Assembly: GCA_944319915.1 (NCBI GenBank)
Contig: CALUEY010000010.1
Location: forward strand, 1 to 64,000
Origin: an uncultured Prevotella sp.
GTDB taxonomy: Bacteria > Bacteroidota > Bacteroidia > Bacteroidales > Bacteroidaceae
Direction: 5' to 3'
DNA: 64,000 nucleotides
Shown here: in pieces, positions 16,004 through 24,855 of the stretch
How the letters are laid out: the number at the start of each line of letters is the position of its first letter
How positions within the stretch are numbered: the first letter of the stretch is position 1
Position numbers and translations under genes: made by a program
Notes under the pieces: generated by a model
The model's input: only the letters and a program-made list of their open reading frames with translations
What the model was told of the DNA's origin: nothing
Database searches by the model: none

Positions 16004-17941
16004 TCAATACCAATTTATTTTCCCGTCCTCGTATGTGAATATGCGCTCCTCCGTGCCGCCGTCAAGATGGTGGAGGATGTAAAGCGCGCCCGACGGAACG
16101 TTCTCAAACACGAGCGTTCCGCTTGTGGCCGTCTGCACCCCGGCAGACTTCTGCACCCCGCCATCGAAATAAGAAAGCTCGTATGTATGGCCGGGTACGA
16201 CATCGTTGTCGTCGTTGCGCGGGATGTATGCTATCCTGTCCACTGCCACTGGCCTGCCCATGTCTGCACCAACCCACGCATCCTTTGCCGACGCACTGCC
16301 ATAATAGGAAAGCTTGTCGCCATCGAAGGCTTTGCCTGCCGAAACATCGGCCTTGCCGCCGCACAGTATGCTTGAGGTCTCCACCTCCTTGCCTGCGGCA
16401 AGGAAGCTTATTTCAGCCGCCTCGCACTTGCGGTTCTTTGGGGCAACATACCGCCAATAGCGGTACAGCTTGCCATCAGTTCCACTAACCGCCAATGTGT
16501 CGTAGCCCCGCAGCGGAACGCCCTTTATCACGGCACACCTGACGGCATCGGAGAAATCGGGCGAATTGGCTGCCTCGAACACGCCGCCTTTCATCATGCG
16601 CCTGAAACCGAGCACACGCCTGAACAACGGGTACTTGCGGCTTATGCGTATTGTCTGCGGTTTCGCCTTGTTTGGAACGAGAGCCCTCGCCCGCTCCACG
16701 CTTGGCAGCAAGATAGGGTCGGAAGCAGGAATGCAGCCATTGCGGCCCCAATACACCGGCAGGTAAACCACATCGCAGCCAAGGTACTTGAACGTGGCAC
16801 TGCGGTCTTTATGGTTGACAACGGCAAAATCCACCGGCACCCACTCTTGGTTGTTGAACACCGCGATGTATGCAAACTTGTCGTCACGATGCAAATCGTT
16901 AAGGGGTACATAAAGGTTCTTGCCGCGGAAATACTCGTCGGAAACGTCTTTCATGAACGGGGAGTTGAGCACATCGGGTACACGCTCGTTCCACTTGGAA
17001 TTGAGCGCGTGGAGGCTCTGCGGCTGGCGGGCAAACGTGAGCCTGTAGACCTTTGCCATCTTCTGGCCGGGCTTTGTGGAATACTCTGGGTTTGAATCCG
17101 CACCAAGAAACGGAACATTCTTGCCTGTGTTGTCGAGCACAACGTTCCAGTAATGGTTCAACGCACGGTCGGGCCACTGCGGAGTGAAATCAACGCCTAC
17201 CGGTATGCCACAGGCTCTCATCACATAGGCTGCAAACACCGAATAGTCGCGGCACTCGCCCATGCGTATGTTGTCCAAAGCCTGAAGCGGCATATCCACG
17301 TCCAACTGTGGCAGCACCCTGCGCACATTAAGCCCAAGCCGCTTTAGGGTTTCGTTTACGGTAAACGTTGCCCAGTAAGCCGAGTGGCAAACGTCATCGC
17401 TCGTCTTCAATGCTTCTGCACGGAAGAAATACCTGTCGCGCATACGCTTGCGCCAGCCCGGGGTGACCTTCTCGCCTCCCACGCGGTAGGGCAGCAGGTA
17501 CTCGCAGAACTCGTCGAACGTGAGGTGGCGCGCCCACAGGCCATTGCGCCAGTCGGCGAAGGCCATGTCGATGTTTTCTATCAGCCCGGCGGCGGTCAGG
17601 GCATCGGCATCGCTCCTCACCTTTACGTCGGCAAGCCGGCCTAGCTCTTCGTAGAGGCGGTCGTACTGCTCCACGCAGGCAGGGTACTTGTACTTCTTGT
17701 TTATCTGCTCAATGCCGGCATAATACTTGTCGAGCAAGGGGCTGTCCTTGAAGCTGTGCAGCCTCATGTTGCTCACGAGGAAGCGGGCGGCGCGCAGCTT
17801 CTCGGCATCGCCCAGCTTGGCGTAGTGGGCTATTACCTCGTCGCCTACGTCGCCACCGGCCTTGCCGCCATGCGCCGGGAGGGCGCACAGCAGCAGGCCG
17901 AGGGCTACACTTACCAATACGTGCCTCATGGCATCAGTCAT
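16004..17941 (-). CDS. secreted transglutaminase-like protein with C-terminal galactose-binding-like domain
   Basis: This 645-aa protein has a signal peptide (about 6-25). The transglutaminase-like core carries a plausible Cys-His-Asp triad: MGECRDYSVFAAYVMRACG (Cys 230), LNHYWNVVLD (His 263, Asp 270). After a beta region, a discoidin-like fold is suggested by KAFDGDKLSYYGS ... WVGADMG near residues 555-630. Such secreted enzymes act as Cys proteases, deamidases or crosslinkers. The start overlaps the stop of the upstream gene (ATGACTGA), so the two are translationally coupled; the second Met (17929) is also possible. It is the only enzyme-like gene in the operon and may act on the lipoproteins or MG2-like proteins (inference). 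Confidence 0.8.
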   Translation of the reverse strand: MTDAMRHVLVSVALGLLLCALPAHGGKAGGDVGDEVIAHYAKLGDAEKLRAARFLVSNMRLHSFKDSPLLDKYYAGIEQINKKYKYPACVEQYDRLYEELGRLADVKVRSDADALTAAGLIENIDMAFADWRNGLWARHLTFDEFCEYLLPYRVGGEKVTPGWRKRMRDRYFFRAEALKTSDDVCHSAYWATFTVNETLKRLGLNVRRVLPQLDVDMPLQALDNIRMGECRDYSVFAAYVMRACGIPVGVDFTPQWPDRALNHYWNVVLDNTGKNVPFLGADSNPEYSTKPGQKMAKVYRLTFARQPQSLHALNSKWNERVPDVLNSPFMKDVSDEYFRGKNLYVPLNDLHRDDKFAYIAVFNNQEWVPVDFAVVNHKDRSATFKYLGCDVVYLPVYWGRNGCIPASDPILLPSVERARALVPNKAKPQTIRISRKYPLFRRVLGFRRMMKGGVFEAANSPDFSDAVRCAVIKGVPLRGYDTLAVSGTDGKLYRYWRYVAPKNRKCEAAEISFLAAGKEVETSSILCGGKADVSAGKAFDGDKLSYYGSASAKDAWVGADMGRPVAVDRIAYIPRNDDNDVVPGHTYELSYFDGGVQKSAGVQTATSGTLVFENVPSGALYILHHLDGGTEERIFTYEDGKINWY

Positions 17942-18332
17942 CTATGAAGAAACGTCCTGAAAGGGTTTCGTCCTCAAAGGTATTTACAACCACCTCATAC
18001 TCGCCTTTGCCCTTTCCAGAAAGATTGAAGTCAACGACATCGCCCGGCCGCGCGGTATGAACCATCGACGACACAACATTGCCGTTCTTATATATATTAA
18101 TGTTTGAGGCAGCACAGGCTCCTGCATAACCAATGGTCAGCACCTTGGTTGTGCTATTGAACACGGCTGAGACAATTGTTGTGTCACCCTCGGTGACATT
18201 ATAATGAGGTCTTCCATCACCTACATCCGTTCCACTCACAACATGAACGTTCAGACCATCGGCCTTAACATACATTACAGCCAGACATGCCATGATGGCT
18301 GCGGCAAGAATCTTGAATCTTGTTTTCATCAT
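17934..18332 (-). CDS. small secreted DUF3244-like protein
   Basis: This 132-aa protein has an N-terminal signal (ILAAAIMACLAVMYVKA) and a single beta-sandwich-like domain containing LTIGYAGACAASNINIYKNG and GEYEVVVNTF near the end. It resembles the short DUF3244 proteins of Bacteroidales. It is the first gene of the minus-strand operon, with a -7 box 28 bp upstream. Its stop overlaps the transglutaminase-like start. Function is unknown. Confidence 0.7.
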   Translation of the reverse strand: MMKTRFKILAAAIMACLAVMYVKADGLNVHVVSGTDVGDGRPHYNVTEGDTTIVSAVFNSTTKVLTIGYAGACAASNINIYKNGNVVSSMVHTARPGDVVDFNLSGKGKGEYEVVVNTFEDETLSGRFFIDD

Positions 18333-18359
18333 TTTTATTTTTTGTTTCTGTCAGTGATC

Positions 18360-18367
18360 CAAAGGTA
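18360..18367 (-). promoter_or_regulatory. -7 box TACCTTTG of the lipoprotein/MG2 operon
   Basis: Perfect box 28 bp upstream of ATG 18332. No other clear box is seen down to 6908, so the seven or eight genes probably form one transcript of about 11.8 kb. Confidence 0.65.
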
Positions 18368-18517
18368 ACTAAAACATCGCAAAAAATGGAAACATCGAGA
18401 AAGATTCCTCAAGCTCTGTCACACAGACATTTTACACAGCAATTCACTCATTCACAATACGTTATAACATATTTTACATAGGCTTAGCAAGAGGAAAATG
18501 TGACAAAGGCAAGCCCG

Positions 18518-20119
18518 CTATCTTTTCTTTTTTGACTTGTTGAGCCGGTATTTGCGTGTCCTCACGGCCCCTTCGGATATACAAAGGATGGCGGAAATTT
18601 CCTTGACAGTATAGCCCATGGCATCAAAGACAAGGAAAAGCATGTCAGAGAGGGTGAGCTTGTCGTATGCAACGAGCCACCCATTGAACACGTCAGGATT
18701 CTGCACTGCAAAATACAAGATGAAGCCTTTCTCGGCATCGGGCATGGAATAAGGCATACGACCCTTGGTTTGTATCTCCTCGCATACGGCCTTGCCAGTG
18801 GCCATGAGCTTCATTGTGGACGCGCCAAGGTCGCTGAACAGTCGCACAAGCTCTTCCAGCTTGGCGGCATCGGAGGAGTGGAGGGCTTCGAGCTCGCCAT
18901 ACCGCTTGCGAACATCTTCGAGCTGTGCGTCTTTGTCCTGCATCGACACCTTGGCCATGCGCACATAGTGGCGAAAGGCCACTGCCACGAGAGACGCCGC
19001 CACGGCCAGGGCAACAACCGCGACGACGCCCCAAAACGCAAGGCGGTAATACTTGCTTACATGAAGCTGGTGGTCATACTGGAGCTGTAGCTCGGTGACA
19101 CGTGAGTCCTGCATGGCCTTGCCTATGGAGTCTGAAAGGTGGGCAGCCTCGCTGCGCGACGCGTATGCCTTGCGGTAATCGCCAAGCGATGCTTGGTAGG
19201 CGGCCATAGACTTGAGGGTGGAAATGCGGGTGGGCGGGTCGCTCATGGCGAGCGCGCGCTGCCACAAAGCTTCGGCCTCGGCATGCTTCCCCTCCTTGTT
19301 ATATATATCGGCAAGCACCTTCAGGGCATTGTCGCGCGGCTTCACACGCAGCGACCAGAGCAGATAGCGCTTGGCATTGGCGTCGTCGCCATTCTCATGG
19401 TAACATATACCGACATTGGCCAAGATGAGTGCCTTCGTGTCGCTGTCGAGCCTATTGACAATAGGCAAGGCCTGCTTTATACAAACCAGCGCGCTGTCAC
19501 CATGTTCCAGAAGGGCATAGGCTCTGGCAACATTTGAAATAGCATGAGCCATATAATAAGGATTACCATATTCCTTTGACTTATCAAAAAACAATTTTGC
19601 ATATTTCAAATTAAGCCGATAATTGCCAACATCGTCATTTAAATTGCCCAAAAGTTCATACACTTTTAACAGATAGAGCAGATTGCCGGTGCTAGTGGCC
19701 ACACGCTCGCACTCCTTCAACAGGTTTATGGCCTCATCGGGATTGCGGCTAGGCCTGCCTGTCACAGCATTGTAATATAAGGCGCGGACATGGTTGTAAC
19801 TGTCGCCAGAGGAAGCAAAATGGCTGACGCAGAAAGGCATTAGGCTATCGGCCGTGGTAGGCTTGTAGCACTTGTACTGCGCCTGGGTGAGCACAAGGTA
19901 ATAGAGTGCGCGCTCATCGTCGCCCTGCAACTCCTCCGTACTCCCTATTTGCCTGAGCAGCACCAAGGCCGAGTCGGGATTGTTCTCAACAACACCGTCG
20001 GCCTGGGCCAACAGTTCCCCGCTGCGCAGGCTGCCGGAACAGGCACAGAGAAACTGCACTGCCACCGTGACTGTCACAATGAGGCGTATGGTTAAAGCAT
20101 TGAGCATTTGTCGATACAT
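18518..20119 (-). CDS. TPR/HTH membrane-tethered regulator (lipoprotein-like)
   Basis: This 533-aa protein is read from ATG 20119; the frame extends further but a -7 box at 20148 lies inside the extension. It has a lipobox-like VQFLCAC at about 24-30, TPR repeats (about 35-345), one membrane helix (about 360-382), a coiled coil (about 390-450) and a C-terminal helix-turn-helix (LTLSDMLFLVFDAMGYTVK and EISAILCISEGAVRTRKYR, about 484-525). This layout is typical of Bacteroidales sensor-regulators with the TPRs outside and the HTH in the cytoplasm. It lies directly upstream of the operon at 18332-6908 on the same strand and is its likely regulator. The damaged gene at 5221-6162 has the same plan. 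Confidence 0.8.
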   Translation of the reverse strand: MYRQMLNALTIRLIVTVTVAVQFLCACSGSLRSGELLAQADGVVENNPDSALVLLRQIGSTEELQGDDERALYYLVLTQAQYKCYKPTTADSLMPFCVSHFASSGDSYNHVRALYYNAVTGRPSRNPDEAINLLKECERVATSTGNLLYLLKVYELLGNLNDDVGNYRLNLKYAKLFFDKSKEYGNPYYMAHAISNVARAYALLEHGDSALVCIKQALPIVNRLDSDTKALILANVGICYHENGDDANAKRYLLWSLRVKPRDNALKVLADIYNKEGKHAEAEALWQRALAMSDPPTRISTLKSMAAYQASLGDYRKAYASRSEAAHLSDSIGKAMQDSRVTELQLQYDHQLHVSKYYRLAFWGVVAVVALAVAASLVAVAFRHYVRMAKVSMQDKDAQLEDVRKRYGELEALHSSDAAKLEELVRLFSDLGASTMKLMATGKAVCEEIQTKGRMPYSMPDAEKGFILYFAVQNPDVFNGWLVAYDKLTLSDMLFLVFDAMGYTVKEISAILCISEGAVRTRKYRLNKSKKKR

Positions 20120-20147
20120 TAAAATAATGAAACATCGTTGCCTTATG

Positions 20148-20155
20148 CAAAGGTA
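20148..20155 (-). promoter_or_regulatory. -7 box TACCTTTG of the TPR/HTH regulator
   Basis: Lies 28 bp before ATG 20119, followed by CATAAGG. It fixes the start of the regulator gene well inside the open frame. Confidence 0.7.
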
Positions 20156-20219
20156 AGGCTTTTTTTCCAAACTCTTGCAGGGTTTCCGGTCGTTTAGCGT
20201 GCATATACATTTGCGCCAT

Positions 20220-20394
20220 GAAATATACTTACAATGCCACCCCCGCGCACCACCCCATGCAAAACCGCAAGGCAAGACGTGCCGTTCGGCGCGGCGAAAC
20301 AGGCCGTTCGGCAGGCTCAAACGGCACGTTGGGCAACTGCTTGACCCACAAGGCATTGGCGCATACGGTGCGGATGGGGAAATATCTTTGCAAA
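20220..20394 (+). repeat. dispersed intergenic repeat, copy 2 (three 22-bp units)
   Basis: The left end is GAAATATACTTACAATGCC and the right end GAAATATCTTTGCAAA, with three units at about 20271-20337. It lies between the regulator promoter and the end of panE. With the panE 3' end it matches the locus at 6180-6655. Confidence 0.85.
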
Positions 20395-20462
20395 GACGGC
20401 GGGGCTTCCGCTCCCTGCCCAAGTGGCCGCTTCGCCAAAGCCGCGCTCCCGGGCCGCGCCTT

Positions 20463-21389
20463 TCAGCGCGCGGGGGCCAGCCTGCGGCTGTCCTCGATGG
20501 TTCGCAGCTGCGCCTCTATTACCTCGGTGCGCTCCATGGCAAAGCCCCGGCGGCGCGCCTCCTCGATGGGGCGCGTGTAGAGATACTGTATCTCCATGGG
20601 GCGGCCAAGGTCGAGGTCTACCTTCATGCTGGGTGAGTAGGGCGGCATGCGGCGCGTCATGAGCATCATCTTGTCGGCAAAGCCGCTGTCTATCGAGCTT
20701 GCGCCGCAGGCCCGGGCCGCGCCTATGACCTCGGCCATGAGCGCGCCCACGAGCCTCTCGCCCGAGGGCGAGGCTATGATGCGGTCGGTGGTAAGGCCGA
20801 GCACTGAGGCCAGTCCGTTGAACGGCATGTTCCACACGGCCTTCTTCCAGCGCGCCTCGGCATAGTCGGCCACCGAGGCACTGATGCCCGCCGAGGCGAG
20901 GTCGGCCAGCAGGGCCTCGATGAGCGAGGCGTCGCGGCATGAGTAGTTGCCTATGGTCAGGGCCCCGCCCGAGGCGTGCTCTATGAGGCCCGGGCCGGTC
21001 TTGGTGGAGCACACGAAGGCCAGGCCGGCGGCCAGCTGCACCCCGGGGATGGCCTCGGCCACGTCGGCCTCCACGCCTATGCCGTTCTGTATGAGCACCA
21101 CGAGGGTGCGCCCGGTGAGCAGCGGCGCGAGCAGGCCGGGCAGCAGGCCGTTGGCAGTGGTCTTCAGTGCCACGAGCGCCACGTCGCACTGCGGCATCTG
21201 CCCGGCCGAGGCATACACGTGGGGGTGGGTTATGGTGAACGAACCGTCGCACGAGCATACCCTAAGGCCGTTCGCGCGTACATACTCATAGTCGGTGTGC
21301 AGCAGGAAATGCACGTCGTGGCCGGCCCTTGCCAGCCTGCCGCCATAGAATCCTCCTATGGCTCCTGTCCCGATGATGGCGTATCTCAT
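20463..21389 (-). CDS. panE: ketopantoate reductase (2-dehydropantoate 2-reductase)
   Basis: This 308-aa protein reduces ketopantoate to pantoate with NADPH in pantothenate/CoA synthesis. It starts at ATG 21389 with the Rossmann motif MRYAIIGTGAIGGFYGGRLA. It has the family segments LIQNGIGVE and RWKKAVWNMPFNGLASV (Lys of the active site) and the C-terminal PSMKVDLDLGRPMEIQYL. Length is normal for the family. The 3' end is duplicated at 6467-6655. Its promoter faces away from that of dxs. Confidence 0.92.
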   Translation of the reverse strand: MRYAIIGTGAIGGFYGGRLARAGHDVHFLLHTDYEYVRANGLRVCSCDGSFTITHPHVYASAGQMPQCDVALVALKTTANGLLPGLLAPLLTGRTLVVLIQNGIGVEADVAEAIPGVQLAAGLAFVCSTKTGPGLIEHASGGALTIGNYSCRDASLIEALLADLASAGISASVADYAEARWKKAVWNMPFNGLASVLGLTTDRIIASPSGERLVGALMAEVIGAARACGASSIDSGFADKMMLMTRRMPPYSPSMKVDLDLGRPMEIQYLYTRPIEEARRRGFAMERTEVIEAQLRTIEDSRRLAPAR

Positions 21390-21416
21390 GTGTGGTGTGA
21401 GGTTTGCATTTATTCG

Positions 21417-21424
21417 CAAAGGTA
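21417..21424 (-). promoter_or_regulatory. -7 box TACCTTTG of panE
   Basis: Lies 27 bp before ATG 21389. It is back to back with the dxs promoter 44 bp away. Confidence 0.65.
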
Positions 21425-21467
21425 GGCATTTTTTTGCGCAGTAGGGCGTTTTGTCGAAATAAAAGCG

Positions 21468-21475
21468 TATCTTTG
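21468..21475 (+). promoter_or_regulatory. -7 box TATCTTTG of dxs
   Basis: Followed by GCACGG. It lies 27 bp before the GTG at 21503, which supports GTG as the start. Confidence 0.7.
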
Positions 21476-21502
21476 CACGGTTTAATTCTATATCGCCCTA
21501 TT

Positions 21503-23500
21503 GTGAAACACGACGGATTGGGCCTGCTGGCCCACATCGAATATCCCTGCGACCTGCGCAAGCTGGCGGTGGACGAGCTGCCCGAGGTTTGTGACGAGCT
21601 GCGGCGCGACATCCTCGACGAGCTGTCGGTGAACCCCGGCCACCTCGCGTCGAGCCTCGGCGCGGTGGAGCTGACCGTGGCGCTGCACTACGTCTACGAC
21701 ACGCCCGAGGACAGGATAGTGTGGGACGTGGGCCACCAGGCCTACGGCCACAAGATCCTCACGGGGCGCCGCGAGGCCTTCTGCACCAACCGCAAGCTGC
21801 ACGGCATCATGCCTTTCCCCTCGCCCATGGAGAGCGAGTACGACACGTTCGTGTGCGGCCACGCCAGCAACTCCATCTCGGCCGCGCTGGGCATGGCCGT
21901 GGCCGAGAAGCGCAAGGAGAACGCCCAGGCCGGCCAAGGCGCAGGGCGGGCCAAGGGGCGCAAGGTGGTGGCCGTGATAGGCGACGGGGCGATGAGCGGC
22001 GGGCTGGCCTTCGAGGGCCTCAACAACGTGTCGTCAACGCCCAACGACATACTCATAGTGCTCAACGACAACAACATGAGCATCGACCGCAGCGTGGGAG
22101 GGATGAAGCAGTACCTCATAGGGCTGAACACCAACGAGACTTACAACGCGCTGCGCTTCAAGCTGTCGAAGTGGCTGCGCTCGCGCGGATACCTTGAGGA
22201 CGACCGCCGCAAGGGCCTCATACGCCTGGGCAACGCGCTGAAGGCGGCCTTCAGCCACCAGCAGAACATCTTCGAGGGCCTTGACATACGCTACTTCGGC
22301 CCGTTCGACGGGCACAACGTAAAGGAGCTGGTGCGCATCCTGAGGCAGCTCAAGGACATGGAGGGCCCCAAGCTGCTGCACCTGCACACAGTGAAGGGCA
22401 AGGGCTACAGCCCTGCCGAAAAGGCGGCCACCGTGTGGCACGCGCCGGGCCGGTTCGACGTGGACACGGGCGAGCGCATCTGCGACGACGCGGCGGGCAA
22501 GCCGGCCAAGTACCAGGATGTGTTTGGCAACACGCTGCTGGAGCTGGCGCGGCAGAACCCACGGATAGTGGGGGTGACGCCGGCAATGCCCACGGGCTGC
22601 TCGATGAACATAATGATGAAGGAGATGCCCGACCGCGTGTTCGACGTGGGCATAGCCGAGGGCCACGCCGTTACGTTCTCCGGCGGCATGGCCAAGGAGG
22701 GGCTCCAGCCTTTCTGCAACATTTACAGCGCGTTCGCGCAGCGCGCCTACGACAACATTATCCACGACGTGGCCATACTGCGCCTGCCAGTGGTGATATG
22801 CCTCGACAGGGCTGGGCTGGTGGGCGAGGACGGACCCACGCACCACGGGGCGTTCGACATGGCCGCGCTGAGGCCGGTGCCTAACCTCACCATAGCTTCG
22901 CCAATGGACGAGCACGAGCTGCGCAGGCTCATGTTTACGGCGCAGCTGCCGGGCATGGGGCCGTTCGTGATTCGCTACCCCAGGGGCCGCGGCGTGCTGG
23001 CCGACTGGCACTGCCCGCTCGCGGAGGTGGCCGTAGGCACTGGCCGCAAGCTGAAGGACGGGGCCGATGTGGCAGTGATAACCATTGGCCCGATAGGCAA
23101 CACCGCCGCCGAGGCCATAGCCGAGGCCGAGGGGGAAACGCCCGGGCTGAGCGTGGCCCACTACGACCTGCGCTTCCTCAAGCCCCTCGACGGGCATCTG
23201 CTCGGCGAGGTGGGCGCGCGCTTCAGCCGCATCGTTACCGTGGAGGACGGCGTGCGCAACGGCGGCATGGGATCGGCCGTGCTCGAGTGGATGGCCGACC
23301 ACAGGTTTGCCCCGCGCATGGTGCGCCTCGGCTTGCCCGACTCGTTCGTGGAGCACGGCACTGTGGCCCAGCTCATGCAGATAACGGGCATCGACAAGGA
23401 GGGGATAAAGCGGGCCATAACCGGCATCTGCCATGATGGCGGGGAGACGGGGAAGCAAGCCCCGCGCCCGCACGACACTGACAAAAAACAAGCAATATGA
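21503..23500 (+). CDS. dxs: 1-deoxy-D-xylulose-5-phosphate synthase
   Basis: This 665-aa enzyme condenses pyruvate and glyceraldehyde 3-phosphate in the non-mevalonate isoprenoid pathway, using thiamine diphosphate. Motifs include [35 protein letters not shown], the cofactor site [16 protein letters not shown] ... NDNNMSI and the transketolase half with [16 protein letters not shown]. The GTG start at 21503 follows a promoter box and precedes the conserved [16 protein letters not shown] short insertion ([17 protein letters not shown]) precedes the GDG motif and explains the slightly long protein. Its end overlaps trkA by 4 bp. Confidence 0.95.
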   Translation: MKHDGLGLLAHIEYPCDLRKLAVDELPEVCDELRRDILDELSVNPGHLASSLGAVELTVALHYVYDTPEDRIVWDVGHQAYGHKILTGRREAFCTNRKLHGIMPFPSPMESEYDTFVCGHASNSISAALGMAVAEKRKENAQAGQGAGRAKGRKVVAVIGDGAMSGGLAFEGLNNVSSTPNDILIVLNDNNMSIDRSVGGMKQYLIGLNTNETYNALRFKLSKWLRSRGYLEDDRRKGLIRLGNALKAAFSHQQNIFEGLDIRYFGPFDGHNVKELVRILRQLKDMEGPKLLHLHTVKGKGYSPAEKAATVWHAPGRFDVDTGERICDDAAGKPAKYQDVFGNTLLELARQNPRIVGVTPAMPTGCSMNIMMKEMPDRVFDVGIAEGHAVTFSGGMAKEGLQPFCNIYSAFAQRAYDNIIHDVAILRLPVVICLDRAGLVGEDGPTHHGAFDMAALRPVPNLTIASPMDEHELRRLMFTAQLPGMGPFVIRYPRGRGVLADWHCPLAEVAVGTGRKLKDGADVAVITIGPIGNTAAEAIAEAEGETPGLSVAHYDLRFLKPLDGHLLGEVGARFSRIVTVEDGVRNGGMGSAVLEWMADHRFAPRMVRLGLPDSFVEHGTVAQLMQITGIDKEGIKRAITGICHDGGETGKQAPRPHDTDKKQAI

Positions 23501-24855
23501 AGATAGTAATCGCCGGAGCGGGAGCAGTGGGCACGCACCTGGCCAAGCTCCTGTCGCGCGACCACGAGGACTGCGTGCTGCTCGACGATGACGCCGCAAG
23601 GCTCGAAGGGCCGGGCGGCGAATATGACATAATGACCATGGAGGGCTCGCCTACGAGCATCGCTACGCTCAAGGAGGCCGGCGTGCCTGACGCCGACTTG
23701 TTCGTGGCAGTGACTCCCGACGAGAGCCGCAACATGACTTCGTGCATCATGGCCCACGCCATCGGCGCGAGGAAAACCGTGGCAAGGATTGACAACTATG
23801 AGTACATGTCGCCCAAAATGGGCGCCTTCTTCAGGGAACTGGGCATCGACTCGCTTATCTACCCCGAGGCACTGGCTGCCATCGACATAAATAACGGCCT
23901 GCGCATGAGCTGGGTGCGGCAGCGATGGGACGTGCACGGGGGCGCCTTGGTGATGCTCGGCATAAAGCTCAGGGCTACTTGCGAAATACTCAACCGCCCG
24001 CTGAAGGAGCTTTGCGGACCCGATGACCCTTACCACATCGTGGCGGTGAAGCGCGAGGGCGAGACCTTGATCCCGGGCGGCAACGACGAGCTGCGCATGG
24101 GCGACCTTGCTTACTTCATGACAACCAAGGAGTATATACCTTACATCCGCAAGATAGTGGGCAAGGAGCAATACGCCGACGTGAAGAACGTTATCATCAT
24201 GGGTGGGGGCAAGACGTCGGTCAGGGCCGCGCTCACGGCGCCTAAGTATCTCGACATGAAGATAATAGAGACCGACGAACAACGGTGCGCCAGGCTCAAC
24301 GAGCTGCTCAGCGAAACCGACACCATGGTGATTCACGGCGATGGGCGCAACATAAGCTTGCTCACGGAGGAGGGCATAAGGAACACGCAGGCTTTCGTGG
24401 CGCTCACCAGCAACGCCGAGACAAACATCCTCGCCTGCCTCACCGCCAAGCGGCTCGGCGTGCGCAAGACCATCGCAATGGTGGAGAACCTCGACTATGT
24501 GGACATGGCTGAGGAGCTGGACATCGGCACCATCATCAACAAGAAGACCATAGCGGCCAGCCATATCTACCAGATGATGCTCGACGCAAAGGTGAGCAAC
24601 CTGCGCTCGCTGATGATGGTGGACGCCGATGTGGCCGAGTTTACGGCCGAGGAGGGCGCCCCAGTGACGAAAAAGCCCGTGAAGAGCCTCGGGCTTCCGT
24701 TCGGGGTGGCCATCGGCGGGCTTGTGAGGGGCGAGGCGGGGATGCTCGTCAACGGCAACTCGCAGATACTGCCGGGCGACACAGTGATGGTGTTCTGCCA
24801 CGAGCAGAAGATGAACAAGGTGGAGAAATACTTCAAGGCAGCCTCGCTATGGTAA
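23497..24855 (+). CDS. trkA: Trk potassium uptake protein TrkA
   Basis: This 452-aa cytoplasmic protein is the NAD-binding regulatory subunit of the Trk potassium transporter. It has two tandem RCK modules, each starting with a Rossmann motif: [19 protein letters not shown] at residue 1 and [11 protein letters not shown] at about 232. Each is followed by a TrkA-C-type domain. The start overlaps the dxs stop (ATGA), and the stop overlaps trkH by 7 bp, so dxs-trkA-trkH are co-transcribed, an order common in Bacteroidetes. Confidence 0.95.
   Translation: MKIVIAGAGAVGTHLAKLLSRDHEDCVLLDDDAARLEGPGGEYDIMTMEGSPTSIATLKEAGVPDADLFVAVTPDESRNMTSCIMAHAIGARKTVARIDNYEYMSPKMGAFFRELGIDSLIYPEALAAIDINNGLRMSWVRQRWDVHGGALVMLGIKLRATCEILNRPLKELCGPDDPYHIVAVKREGETLIPGGNDELRMGDLAYFMTTKEYIPYIRKIVGKEQYADVKNVIIMGGGKTSVRAALTAPKYLDMKIIETDEQRCARLNELLSETDTMVIHGDGRNISLLTEEGIRNTQAFVALTSNAETNILACLTAKRLGVRKTIAMVENLDYVDMAEELDIGTIINKKTIAASHIYQMMLDAKVSNLRSLMMVDADVAEFTAEEGAPVTKKPVKSLGLPFGVAIGGLVRGEAGMLVNGNSQILPGDTVMVFCHEQKMNKVEKYFKAASLW

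Noticed and set aside
18518-20422. Longer start (20422) for the TPR/HTH regulator
   Set aside because: The extra 100 residues translate repeat copy 2 and the promoter region; the TACCTTTG box at 20148-20155 and lipoprotein-type signal support ATG 20119.
6180-20655. Integrative element with att sites and integrase
   Set aside because: Direct repeats at a gene 3' end fit the idea, but no integrase, relaxase or transfer gene is present between them, so only recombination-bounded island is claimed.
22034-23599. 521-codon minus-strand open frame opposite dxs and trkA
   Set aside because: Antisense shadow of clearly identified genes, with no recognisable domains.
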